Program-made: the position numbers and the translations under genes
The notes under the pieces: model-generated
What the model saw: only the letters and a program-made list of their open reading frames with translations
The model's database searches: none
What the model was told of the DNA's origin: nothing
From: Klebsormidium nitens
Taxonomy: Eukaryota > Streptophyta > Klebsormidiophyceae > Klebsormidiales > Klebsormidiaceae
Length of the DNA stretch: 64,000 nt
Reading direction: 5' to 3'
Assembly: GCA_000708835.1 (NCBI GenBank)
Contig: DF237065.1
Coordinates: 1-64,000, forward strand
In this document: positions 26,601-37,845 of the stretch, piece by piece
Position numbering within the stretch: the first letter of the stretch is position 1
How the letters are laid out: every line of letters begins with the position of its first letter

Positions 26601-29600
26601 GACGCAGGCAACAAATCTCTAGAGAAGGCAGATAAACAGACCCGCATTTCCGCCGTCGATCCAGCCTGACCGGCGTTTCTCAGCCGTAGGTGCAGTGCGA
26701 GTGAGAGAAGCTGCGGCTTGCGCGCCCCGCGCCGCGCAGAAGTCTTGGCCGTCGACTCAGCCTGACATCCTTTTTCCACCGTCGATGCAGTGCGAGTGGG
26801 AGAAGCTGCGGTTGGCGCGGCTCGCGGCCGCGCAGGAGGAGAAGCGGCGGAAGGAAGAGGAGGCGCTCACGTTCAGTCCCACGCTCAGCCGGCGGTCGCG
26901 CAAGCTGGCCGCGCGCGCATTCCGGCCGCCGCGGCTGCGGCTCATGCAGGTGAGGGTTTGGGATTGCGAGGTTTTGGGGTCCTAAGAGTTCTGAGTCACG
27001 AGTTTTTGAGATTTGAGGGTCTCGGTTCTGAGAGGTGAGGGTCCAAAGTGTGTTTGGGGTTTCAAGCGTTTGTGTTGAAAGTTATGGGGATGTTTAGTAT
27101 AAGGTCTATCTTTGAATCAGCGTATTAGAGAATGATGTCCAGCAGATGTTGCAGAAAAGAAGCATTTGGTTATTGACACCCGGCAGATAGCTGAAAGCTG
27201 GACTTTCGGCAGCGGTCTGCGGCGATATTATGATTAGGTCTTTCGTTGACCGGAAGCGGCTTCAGAATATTGCGACCAAGAGCGAACCAAGAAGAGGAGC
27301 GGTACAGACTTCTCCTGGCAACGTGAACTTGTAGACACCTGTCAGCTGGTCCCCTTAAGGGAAAGGCCCGGTCCTGCGAGGCCCTCGCAAACGTTACAGA
27401 GCCTTTGTACCACAATTCTTACCTTACCGGCGGTCAGCACTTCTCCTTGCAATCTAAAGGCTTTTTGCATTCCACTAGAACATCAAACAAGTCAACTCGT
27501 ATCCTTTTGCAGCTTTCAAAACCCCGGCCTCCCTCCCCGCCCCCTCCGCTTCCCTCGTTCCGGCCCGCCATCAACCCTAGTTCCGTTGCCCTGTTCCGTC
27601 ACGGCTCCGTGACGGACCGGCTGCACTACCAGAGCCATGCCTGGTACCGCCGAAAGAACTCAAGCCCGCAGAAGGAGGTAAGCCTGTTATTCTATCGTCA
27701 AATTTGCAATCGCCCTCAAGAACGGTAGAGACAACGCGCGAAGATACTCAATGTGATCGAACGCGACCAATTGCGAAAGGAGCGAAGATAGCACCGTCTT
27801 TTCGGATGACAGCAAGCAAGACGAGAAGAATCCGCGAGATAGTATACGGTAATGCGTCTTCGAAATGATTCTGAAAATTTGCATTGGGAGCAGCGCATTG
27901 GCTCCGATGTATTGTGCTACTGACATGATTTCTATGCCGTCAGAATCTCACGCGCACCTGATAATGCTGCAAACATTGTCCTGGAAGCAAGTGATGGTTC
28001 GGCACGTGCGATCTGGCAAGTCGGACAATGAGAACGTCGTAGACAAGGAATTTCAGAATTGTGGGCTGCTTGCACGTATATATAAGAAGCATCGCCAACT
28101 ATCCATTGTTTATTTTTCAGAAAATACCGGACTTCTAAAGCGCGTCTCTGTGTTTTCCAATATTGTTTTGTCTGGTTGAGGACTTGGTGTTCAGCTTGAA
28201 GCGTGAAAGATCTCGGTTGACCGTTGAAGTAATTTCACGAATCATCTCCAAGCAAATGTCTCAATGCAACTGTCGAAAAACAATTTGCTCCCGGCTTGAA
28301 AACTCTCTCGTGCGTCGGTGACACTTCTAGTTGCAAAAACCGCCCTTCTGACTACCTGTCAAACCGATGCTTCTAATTTACCGAGGCGCCAGAGCATCTC
28401 TCTTTCGAAGGCATCGTAAGAGGTACACGGACGATTTTCTTATCTTTCCTCTCCAGTGGCGCGAGGAGCCCCCCGCGCCGCCCTATCCAAACGCCGACTG
28501 GTTCGCAAACAACGACGAGTCGTGGGACCAGATCTTACCGATCGCTCGCGCCACGTCCGGCCCCGATGCCCGGGACTGGAGCGAGGCGACTGCGCACGGC
28601 TCCAACAAGTGGGACCAGTCGCCCGCAAGCACGCGCCTGCACGTCGACGCCTGGGCCGAGGACGCGGCCGCGCTGCGCGCGCGCGCGCCGAGGGTCGAGC
28701 GGCCGTGGACGACGCAAGGGGGACGAAGCGGGGAGCACGCTCCGGAGAAGCCTCGTGAGGAACATCAAGAAGGTATGCAATCACATCAAAGTAAAACAAT
28801 TGTTACTTAACGAAGTTCTACATTTTTCGTTGCTACTCGACAGAGTATCACAAACCGCTCGCTACTCAATAAAGCAGGGCAGAATCCCAGTATAGGGAAC
28901 GTGCAACCCAAAATCGCTGTCACGAAATCACTTCTGAAAGCCTTGCTATTCAAGCTGTAACCGTGCCAACAATCGTAAGCTTTTTGTTTCGCCTGAACCA
29001 ACGCCCATTCTGCTTTGATCCTCATGGCGTCTTTCTAGATTCTTTCTCGAACCCGTATATTTAGATTATTGCAGACAAGTAATGTATTAAGTTCTGAAAA
29101 GCTGGTCAACTTATCAGCAGTTCCAATCCGCCAGACTCTTATTCAGTCGTTTTCGAGTTTGAGCCGAATGCTCTCCCAACCAGGACCCTGATTTCTTCCG
29201 CTTCTTGACAATCCAGAAGCTGCTTCGGTGCCAACGACGTCGGGCCGGGACCCGGCAATCGAGGCCCTGTCTCCCGAGGGCGGCACGCGGCCGCGGCCGA
29301 ACTCCGACCCGTCCATACCGGGGGGGTCCCCCGGGCACAATGATCCGAGAGCCAATAGCGGGGAAGCTTCGACCCGGGAGGAAGTTCCGGGCGCGGCACG
29401 GAGTCCCGGAATCAAGCGGAGCCAATCATTCCGAGAGGATCTGAAGGAGAAGGAAAAGTGGCGGACGATACGTGAGAGGATTCAGTCGGGGCCCAAGTAC
29501 TGGCACCGGCTGCACGCGCCGAACGGGGTGAGGAGTGAGCGTGCGCGCGCGCACACCCGAACGGCCGCTTTCTTTGGTCTTATGTGTTGAACCTCCAATC

Positions 29601-30266
29601 TCTCGTTTGCTAGAGAGACCCCTTGTCACACCATTATCGCTACCGAAAGCCCACAAACCACATTTGGAAGTGAAACCCTTGGCCAACTGCATTCGACTGG
29701 GACGTCTTTGACGCCCGTTTCTAATCTGCATTTTTCCGCTGGCATCATCACTACTGCAAGACATATAAATGAAGAGTATTGGCGCCCATATCGGTAAAAC
29801 TCAATTCCTTAATATGACGATCTCTCCTGTTCTCTAGAATTGGCGGCACGAAGTAAAGCAACTCTGCCACAAAACGACCGCCAATATCTCCACTTTCTGT
29901 TGCTACGAACGGTGCCTTCAGAGCTTGCTCAGTATCTGCCTGATCCCCACCGAACATTGCTGTCAGGCACAGCCAGAGGAGGCGCCAAAGCGCGGCGCGT
30001 TTCTGAAGCGGTCGATGACCTTCTCGCCCGAGCAACTCAGAACGAGCGACCTGGAGGGGGATCCCCCGAGCGCAGGGATCGCGGCGGGGGCGACCGAGCA
30101 GCTCGCCACGACTAGGAAGGCGTCGCTCAAGATAGTGATTGGGCCGGACGAGAGTAGGGCCGGGGAATCGAATATTGGGACAGGGGTTCAAATTGGGGCA
30201 GAGGTGGGGGCCGTAACTAAGGTGCCGTACAGTTCGAAGTACCGATGTCTTTTTGTAGAGGCTTGA
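23628..30266 (+). CDS. unrecognised charged/coiled-coil protein with flagellar-type motifs, about 715 aa
   Basis: Exons: 23628-23936, 24257-24613, 25467-25697, 26791-26949, 27513-27677, 28457-28772, 29217-29527, 29967-30266. Phases agree. Recurring elements are a Y-Q-R-L-Y block followed by a basic/acidic helix (exon 2), D-V-T-G-R-P-T-L-N-P-L-S followed by E-R-L-S-A-Y-E-A-R-A-R-R-R (exon 3), T-F-S-P-T-L-S-R-R-S (exon 4) and F-R-P-A-I-N-P-S (exon 5). Alternation of RLY-type helices with short [TF]-x-P-x-[LI]-[NS] segments is typical of several protist and algal axonemal or cytoskeletal proteins; that is a resemblance, not an identification. The C-terminal 250 residues are Pro/Gly/Ser-rich and likely disordered. 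The start is the first ATG of exon 1, and an upstream exon is possible. Introns 1-3 contain striking repeats that are listed separately. Confidence 0.55.
23929..24261 (+). repeat. 13-bp direct repeat spanning both splice sites of intron 1
   Basis: The word TGTGTCAGGTGAA occurs at 23929-23941 and again at 24249-24261. In both copies the splice point falls after CAG, so the 320-bp intron (23937-24256) is exactly as long as the repeat spacing. This is the arrangement expected if an intron arose by tandem duplication around an AGGT site, or by insertion with target-site duplication. Confidence 0.75.
25341..25415 (+). repeat. exon-edge echo: decayed copy of exon 3 start
   Basis: Bases 25361 onward (ATGCAAGACGTCAC, then a similar GGGCGGCC block) repeat the start of the exon at 25467, 106 bp upstream of it inside the intron. 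Similarity extends into the preceding intron (TTTCTC..CGCCA.CCT). The AG of the real acceptor is TG in the copy, so it cannot splice. Confidence 0.8.
26653..26747 (+). repeat. exon-edge echo: decayed copy of exon 4 start
   Basis: A tandem duplication with a 96-bp offset. The copy contains about 42 bp of intron (starting GCCGTCGA.CCAGCCTGAC), an intact TGCAG acceptor at 26690-26694 and the first part of the exon. The Trp codon of the exon (TGG) is TGA in the copy, so inclusion would truncate the protein. Confidence 0.8.
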
Positions 30267-31193
30267 GAAGGCCTGTAGACACTTCACGCGAAGACGTCAA
30301 TATGATAGGGGCCGATTGAGACATTCGTCCTTAAGTGGGTCTATCTAATCGAGTAGATTTTGTAGACTCCATCATAATTTGTGACATGCACTTCACACGA
30401 GATTAAAGTCCTTGTCAACATGAAGGCTCGACAGAGTCACCGTTCAATCGCTAACTTTGATATCGTGGCATGTGGCTGTCACAATCAAAAAGGAGACCGA
30501 TCTTCTGAACCCGTAAAGGCCGCCGCTGCTCGAATTCTTACAGGGCGGACTCAACATTGGATTCAAATATATACGTAATCACAAATGATCAGGCTAGCTG
30601 CGATCGTAAATGCAGACGGTATAAGCCAATCGGCATCGATCCGGTCACATGGCGCACTGACACTTACATACAACATGCAGCGCAACGTACCATTTGAGGA
30701 TGAGCGCATTGCATCAACAGCCGACGCTGTATGTCATTCGCAAGCCCGCGTGGCAATTGTAGCCTCGCAATCAACTGCGAGTTCGTTCATTATAACTCCA
30801 CATACTGAACGATCATGCAAGTCAATGCCGGGCCGACAGCTGACGGCCGCCCTACGTACCAGGATTTGACGTCCGCGCGGTGGCAGCCCCGCCATGCTAC
30901 TGGGCCAGGAGCTGCAGCCCTGGGTTTTGCAAGCTGCAATTGCTAGTACTGCACCTTCTTGAATCTTTGTACGTAATCGCTAGGACTGTGTCGCGTCTCG
31001 CACCATATACTAGAAGCACGTAATGCGCCTAATTGCGTTCACTGTACTACACAACGATTGCGAGCTGCCCGACCTGATTTACTTAGCTAAAAGCGAGCAG
31101 AGACGTGGTTCTTGACTCCCTACTCGGACGCCGTGACCTTTCCGGCTTTGACTGACTGAGAAGCATGTCAATCTAGGTTTTTACAAAAAAATC
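30267..31193. other. convergent intergenic region
   Basis: About 0.9 kb between the 3' ends of the coiled-coil gene and the P-loop ATPase gene. No open frame with exon-like composition was recognised. It contains several TACGTA-type palindromes that may be remnants of old repeats. Confidence 0.35.
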
Positions 31194-34100
31194 CTACACT
31201 TCGAAGAAGGACTTGCGTCCGGTCCTACTTCGTCCATTTTCAGATTCCACCTTTTCGCTCTCGCTCTCAATAATTCGTGAAGTTTCAATCTTAGACTGTC
31301 CGCCGCCAGAGCCCTCGATGCTATGTTTGGAGGATTCGTGTAGCAACTCGGCCAAGATAACGGAGTCGGCAGGAAAGACAAACTGAAGACCGCTATCTTC
31401 GGAATGATTCTCATCTGCAATGCCCATCCCAAGCTCCGACCAAGGGGTCTTTCGCAGGATGCCCGCTTTTAACAAGGGTTCCACTTTGTCGATCTCTAAC
31501 GACAGTCTTCCACTATGTACATGATTTCGCAAAGAGTCCAGGTCGCTCTTGGAGATTCCGGCCAATGCGCGCGACAGGCGGTCCCTGGAAGCAGCACGTT
31601 CCGCTTGAAGAGCTGCACCGGAAGGAACAGGCATTTGGAAGTACGTTCGGACTGGCGCGGCGGAGTCCGCTGACTTTCAAACGATAACCATTCACTGGCG
31701 ACTTGAGGCGTTCCGTTGATGCGCTCCTCCAAAAGCGCAAGCAGAAAAGGAAGAGAGTTGGCAAGCAAAGGCATCTGGTAGGCGATTTGTCGCTATGATG
31801 GACGTTATGTTGCCACCTGTGCGTCAAACTTGCGGTAATCTGCTTTAGCGTCACAAGGAGAAACGACAACGAAGGAAATGACAAACACGGCAGCATAGCT
31901 CGAAGAAAAGACTCGATCGATCCAGAAGCCAAAAATAAGCAGATTGAGCAAGAAGCACGACACAGGAAGGGCACTAAACTTGGATTTGATCCAGGAAAGG
32001 GGAGGCACATTAAAACTGAAGCAGGAGCTGACAGCAGACAGCGGGAGGCGGAACGAAAACGGAACGGAACGGAACGGAAACGGAACGCAACGGAAGCCCA
32101 CCTGTTCTCAGACTGCCCGACGCCCTGCCCCGCTCCAGGAGCCGCTGCATGAGCGCGATCCGGCCCCCGGCCATGGCCCACACCTCCTCGAAGCTGACGT
32201 CACCCGTGACGTCATCGGCCGCGTCACCGAGCCGCGCGCGTCTCGCACCCTCGAAGTAACGCGCGGCCGCGGGCGGGGGGAGGTCTCCGAGGACTTGCAC
32301 GGTGATCAAGTGGGCACCCATTTCTGCAAAACGTCCAATTCCAAAAGTTCAATCTTTCTGGAGACTTCTGCTTTCAGTATGTGAGCAAGTCCATTATCGA
32401 GAGTCTCACAAAAATCACACGTTTTTCAGCAGGCCTGCAATTTTCGCATTTGGGCGAGATATCCATGACCTGGGCCTGCAGCCGCTCGCTGGAGAACCCC
32501 AACTTTGTTGCAACTTGACCAATATAAGAAGAAGTATATGGAAGGACTTCCCAGGAAGAAACTCACTTTCTTCCAGCCAAGCCTGCATTTTTGCATCTGA
32601 CGTCACCAGCATCACGTGGGCCTGCCGCCACTTGTAGGAGAATCCCGGACTTACCAAGTGACAACCACTTTCAACAAAAATGGACAGAAACACGATGGGC
32701 AGATCCCAGGGGAGCTTCTCACTTTCTTCCAGCCACGCTTGCATCTTGGCATCTGACGTCACTAGCACCACGTGGGCCTGCCGCCGCTCGCTGGAGACCC
32801 CCACGAGGAAGCGTAGGAGCGTCGCCAGGCTGGCGGGGTCCGGCCACCGCATCAGCTCTTCCGCGGCGTCGATGCAGATGACGGGGGGCAATAAGCGCTC
32901 CTCCACCGTATCGCTTATGCGCAGCATCTGCTGGCCCCCCCGCCGGTTCACCTGCGCCTGTGAGGTAGTCTCAACGTCAGTGGTTCTTACATACCGCAAC
33001 AAGCGTTTCTCACCACGAGCTATAAGGCTCCCCCACCGTATCGCTTATGCGCAGCATCTGCTGGCCCCCCCGCCGGTTCACCTGCGCCTGCGAGGTAGTC
33101 TCAACTTCAGTGGTTCTTACATACCGCAACAAGCGTTTCTCACCACGAGCTATAAGGCTCCCCCACCGTATCGCTTATACGCAGCATCTGCTGGGTCCCC
33201 AGCCGGTTCACCTGCGCCTGTGAGGTAGTCTCAACGTCAGTGGTTCTAACATACCGCAATAAGCGTCTCTCACCACGAGCTATAAGCGCTCCTCCGCCGA
33301 TCCGCTCATGCGCAGCATCCGCTGGCCCTCGGTTTGAGTCACCTGCGCCTGTGGGCAGTTTCAACGTCGGTGATCGTTTCAGACGGGCGACTGTTTTATC
33401 TTTTGGGGTGACAGGCGCTTCTGAACTAAGGCTACAAGCGCTCCTCACCGAAGGAGATTTAGCGATCCTCACTAGAGGCGATGACTTGTCAGACACAGTT
33501 TTGCATATTTATGCGCAGTATATTCGGCCATGGAGGCGACTCGCTTGCACGTGCAGGGAAGGTGCCGTTAGTCGAGGGTAGATTCGAGCAGAATAATTCG
33601 CCGTGATCAAAGGAGCTCCTATAGTATCGGCCGGTCCCTTCGCCCGAAATCAGTGTTTCGAGTCTCCCTTCGACTGATGGTGCTTTCATTACTGTCGAGA
33701 GGTAGCAAGCGTAATTTAACCATCGACGACCCATTGCTAATCGCGTTGTCACGTCAGATAGGAAGAGGAGATGCAGAAAACAGCTACATAATGAAGCTCG
33801 GTCTACAATCTGAGCAGCCAACCAAGAGCACCACTCATGAAAGTCAGAAACGGCAAGCAAAACGGGGACTGCTTCTTCTTCGTCTTGCTATGAACTGGAC
33901 TCTTTGGATTTCAGCGCTCACTTTCGTTCCTTCTCCCAGCCCCGGCCGCAGTCGCCGCAAGATCGACTCAATCTTTTTGACAGCTGTCTCGATGCCCTCG
34001 CAGCCTACTTGGCTCTTCTCCAAGGAGTCGATCCACCGAGTGACCTGACGAAGAGGAGATCTGTGATGGTTTGTTTGTTTGTTGTTTGTCGGTTTGTTCG

Positions 34101-37100
34101 TCTGTTTCTCTGCTTCTTCCTCTCGTTTTTTTTGTGGGTTGTTTGTTTATACGTGCGTCTATACGCTCTACGCCGGAGACAGCGGTTAAGGGTAGGTGCT
34201 GACTAGTAGCTGGAGCAGCTTTACTTCGAAGGGTCTGCAAATTTCTCGTTGCCTTGAAGAGAGATCGAGAGGCTGACAATGGGTAGAGATAAAGGTAGTG
34301 TGCTCACGCATGCTGATCGCGAGAGACAACAACGGAAAACGCTCTACATTACCTGTGGCTTGGGGTGATAACAGAATTACTGCTCGGGGCTTAATCTCTT
34401 TAAGCTTCGTGCTTAGCCCGTTCCCGGTTTCGTTTTATTGTCATCAGAGATCTACCACTCGCAAAAGTGATCGAAACAACCTTGCAACTCGGCAACTTTG
34501 ACATCGATTTGACAAGCATCGGTTTCCGATCGGAGGCTTACCTCTTCAGGTGGTTTCCTTTTGGTCAGCTTGAGGGCCTTGAGCACCTGGACACCGATTC
34601 TAACCTGGTCCTCTTTACCCAGCACCCGCCGCACCTGCAAGTAGAAGCAGACTCTTTGGGTTGAAGTAGAAGAGACCTAGAAGACTTATGACCTTGTTTT
34701 AGATGGACACGCCTCAATGCCGATGCGTTCGGAATTGAAGTTTTTTGCAAGAATGTGAACGACGCCTCCGCTGCCTCGAGTGACCTGTTTGACAGTATAT
34801 TTGCAGATCCCAACGATCACAATCAAGATTACGTGTGCATTGTTATGGTGTCTAACGGCAATTTCACGAAAAATCGTACTTTGCACTTATACGTCGTCAG
34901 GAATCTGAGCGACGCATTGGAATGGCAGACTCTCTCGGTGCTCTCAGAACGCATGGAAGGAGAACGTGGACTCCAGTTTTCATTTCTGGATCCCCACACC
35001 GGTTGGTACTCTGCACTCGCAACGTAAAGTGACTGGTTATACTCCGCGTCACCGGGTCGCCGGGCCACCGGGTTCGGCACCTGGTTACATGGTACCAGGT
35101 GTGTATACATACATTCGAGCGCTCGGTGAAAGTTGAGCGGGGCGGTCGAGAGCAGACTTGAAGTTACGCTACCATGGGTTACGCTAGATCACGCGCGTGG
35201 CAAGCCCTAGCCTTCGTCCGCTCGCGCGCTCACCGATACAGTACCAGCCGGTGTGGGGGTCTAGGACTGCGAACTGCAGTCCGCGTTCCCCTTCCATCCG
35301 TTCTGTCAGATGTCACTATTAAGCAACACGAGTTATTAAGGAGCGCAGACAGCTCTGAAAACAAAATCAGGGCCTATTGTTCTGCAAAGCTGTGACTAAC
35401 GGTCCAAAGGTGACTTAGTGGACAGACGGACGCGCCTTCTCCAACTTGCGTGACATATGCGACCAGGCAGAGCGGCCGCAACCAAGAACAACCTATTTTT
35501 TTCCCCTTAGTTTCTCACGGTTCCTTCAGAGGACTCGACCGATTGTTAACAAGTTTCTAAAGCTTTACTTAGATTCCTGCGGTACATATAGTAAACAGGT
35601 AGTACCAAAAAGTAGATAACACAATTCTCAGACATCGCAGATACGGTAGATACCTACCTACGTAAGGTACGGCAAGGTATTGCCAGTGGTGAAGAGAACG
35701 ACACTGCACAGCACAACTTACTTCTGCGTCTGCGATCCCGGACAAGCTCTCAATGTAGTTCCGGAACTGCCCCGACAGCTCGCACCCCATTTGGATGCTC
35801 CCGAGAAAGTCGCCGAAGCGCATGTTGACATATATGCCGGCCCCCGCCACGGTGCGAGTGATGCTTCCGGGTACGTCATCTGCCTGGGGCGAAGCGGGAA
35901 GGCGCAAAAAAAGGTTTGGTTGCCATTTGGTCTCGAACTTCGTGTTACAGAGCGAATGCAAACCACCGATAAAAGTTGTTGCAAGCTGCTCTTAGATTTG
36001 GTTCTTGATGCTGGATTTCAAGCGAGCCAAGAGAATAAGAAGCGAAAGGACCTTGGGAGGGGCTGCGGAAACCACAGCCGTCAGAGTCTCCACAGGCCAA
36101 ACTCCATGGGAAAAAGACCATGATAGAACTTGATTTTGACTGAACCCTGCTGTAGCTGACCCCAAACTCGACACTGGGGAGCTAGTCGAGATAGGAAGGA
36201 AAAAAACAACCACGGACACCATACGAAAGAAACAACGAGGAAATGCTAACAACGAACCAAAAAACAATCGCAATTTGATTGATTGACGAAAAGCAGTGTC
36301 CCCATGGGATAGTTCCCCCGTGCCGACTTTTCAAGCTCGCGTTAAATCAGATGCAGATTTCCAAGTTTACAGAGAGCGGGTCACCTTGGAAGCCTCTTTC
36401 TGCTCCTCCCTCCGCTGCAAGACCCTGGCGATCGTCGCCGTTTTCCCCGAGCTGGGAGGCCCTGTCAAGAGCATGAGGTCACGGGGATCCCCCTCGAGCA
36501 TGGCGAGCAACAAGTTTTCTTCCGCTTCTCGAGAAAAGTAGTCGGCCGGCACCACGAACGGGGCCTTCACTTCTTCCACCTCTTTGGCGATGTTGCGCAG
36601 AAAGGGAAGGGACTTCCAGGCACCAGTGGCGATGATGCTGGCGGGAGAAGGGGTCAAGGGGAAGTGTTCATTCGGGGATTCTTCATGCAGATACGCCTGG
36701 GGGGTTTAATGATGCAAACAGCCTTTGTTTCCGATTTTGCATAGAACGACGAATGGTGTGGATGACACTAAGAGAAACGGGGTTGCCAACACAAATCCGA
36801 TTTTCTGGATCCAGGGATTTAAGTATAAGGTGGTCATTTGAGGGGGAGGGCCTCTTTGGTATCATGCAACCAAAGGAGGGACTCCTGAGCGCAGACGGCG
36901 ATGATGGGGTGGCAATTTTTCAGGATTACGGCAGTGCTGGCAAGTTTCACAGATTCGCTATTCTCATACTTCAAGATTGTTGATCTCGGGATCTCCGTAA
37001 CTGACCTGATTATGAGACCACCTGCCGCCATGGCTAGGTCCACAACAGTGTTCCCTAGGAACTCCTTCAGGGGCCCTTGGAGGGGCTTTGTGAGCCAGTC

Positions 37101-37845
37101 GGTTGCTTTTCCAAACTGCATTTAGGGCGGCACCGTTTTTCAAGTGTAGTTATCAACGCATGGTATTATACCACTTTCAAGCGACACTTGACCACAGTCC
37201 TTGAAAGCTGGAATCCAAGATCAGAGAATGCATACGCTTCAATGCTTTGTGCTTGCACACAGACCACACAACCATCTGCAATACTCTGATCTAGTAGCTG
37301 GCCTTGTTAGCAGTATGAAAGCAAGTTGAGCAGCGCAACTTGAAAACATGAAAAAGGGGCATCAGCATTGCTTCACCTTGAGATAAAGTGAGCTCAAAAC
37401 AAGAAGAATAGACTCTCACCGTGAAAAGCATGAGAGGGAACAACTCCTGGATGCGTTGGCCAGTCTTCACTAACAACCCCATCCCATCCCCTACAGCACC
37501 ACATACTGGCACACATTGCAGAAGTGGTCTTCGCAACCGCGCTGTCTTACTTTTCCTCCTGGCACCTTCAGTTCTCCCGAGCGGAGGCGCCACTAAAGTT
37601 GCATGGATAGATCTGAACGCTGGCCACGCAGTTGTGGTTTTTAAAGTATCCTTTTGTCTTGTAAAGCCACTACTACTTGGATTCACATAGGAACGTACAC
37701 AAGAAGGTTGCGAAACCCAACTGCTTGCTGACAGCATTGTGAGTCGACTCCTTTCAACTCCTTGCTTGCAGATGGGATGTCCGTGCAGCTGCTTTCCAAC
37801 ATTGGGTGAAACAGTAGCTGATTGAGGCACCGTAAAGCAGCTCAT
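31194..37845 (-). CDS. P-loop ATPase, archaeal-type ATPase_2 (AAA-like), probable organelle protein, about 680 aa
   Basis: Exons in transcription order: 37845-37420 (ATG), 37115-37006, 36637-36385, 35883-35722, 34634-34542, 34044-33922, 32957-32723, 32323-32102, 31612-31194 (TAG). All phases agree. The N-terminal 100 residues are Ser/Thr/Arg/Lys-rich, with almost no acidic residues at the very start, like a plastid or mitochondrial transit peptide. Walker A is G-P-P-S-S-G-K-T (about 238-245), preceded by D-Y-F-S-R and L-E-G-D-P-R-D. Walker B is V-I-C-I-D (about 415-419). A sensor-1-like stretch H-V-V-L-V-T-S-D follows, then V-x-V-L-G-D-L-P and S-F-E-E-V-W-x-x-x-G-G. This order matches ATPase_2 family proteins of plants, fungi and oomycetes, whose role is poorly known. 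It is divergent from the acyltransferase gene. Intron 4 (34635-35721) holds no recognised gene. Exon 7 is flanked on both sides by tandem echoes. Confidence 0.75.
32049..32092. repeat. GGAAC-type microsatellite
   Basis: Imperfect repetition of CGGAA/GGAAC units lies in the intron just beyond the donor of ATPase exon 8 (32102). Similar CGGAA-rich tracts occur inside coding exons at about 8636-8700 (complement) and about 20667-20700. Confidence 0.6.
32420..32655 (-). repeat. exon-edge echoes: two decayed copies of ATPase exon 7 end
   Basis: The 3' end of exon 7 (near 32723-32790) is repeated in the following intron about 148 bp away (32530-32655) and again about 303 bp away (32420-32500). The nearer copy keeps the donor context (CTCACTTTCTTCCAGCCA on the plus strand) and the block encoding Q-A-H-V-x-L-V-T-S-D-A-K-M-Q-A-W-L-E-E-S. 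The farther copy is much more degenerate. Reading straight through from exon 7 even stays open across the nearer copy, so intron retention would give a duplicated segment. Confidence 0.85.
32892..33372 (-). repeat. 130-bp tandem array over ATPase exon 7 acceptor
   Basis: Three units with a 130-bp period (about 32892-33021, 33022-33151, 33152-33281) and one diverged partial unit (33282-33372). Each holds the end of the intron with its CAG acceptor, about 74 bp matching the start of exon 7, then (minus strand) CTCGTG|GTGAGA, a usable donor. The unit nearest the gene body is the functional exon start. Units 1-3 differ by only a few bases, so they are young or homogenised. Each upstream unit has both acceptor and donor and could act as a frame-breaking cassette exon. 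This is not a CRISPR array: there are no variable spacers and the units contain exon sequence. Confidence 0.9.

Noticed and set aside
32892-33372. Regular array with near-identical units, CRISPR-like at first sight
   Set aside because: Units are contiguous 130-bp tandem copies without variable spacers and contain exon sequence with splice sites in a eukaryotic gene.
33904-34206. Plus-strand open frame with a protein-like start
   Set aside because: It is the antisense shadow of ATPase exon 6 on the minus strand, which has consensus acceptor and donor and joins in phase with its neighbours.
34467-34664. Plus-strand open frame
   Set aside because: Antisense of ATPase exon 5, which has TTGCAG|GTG and GAG|GTAAGC borders on the minus strand.
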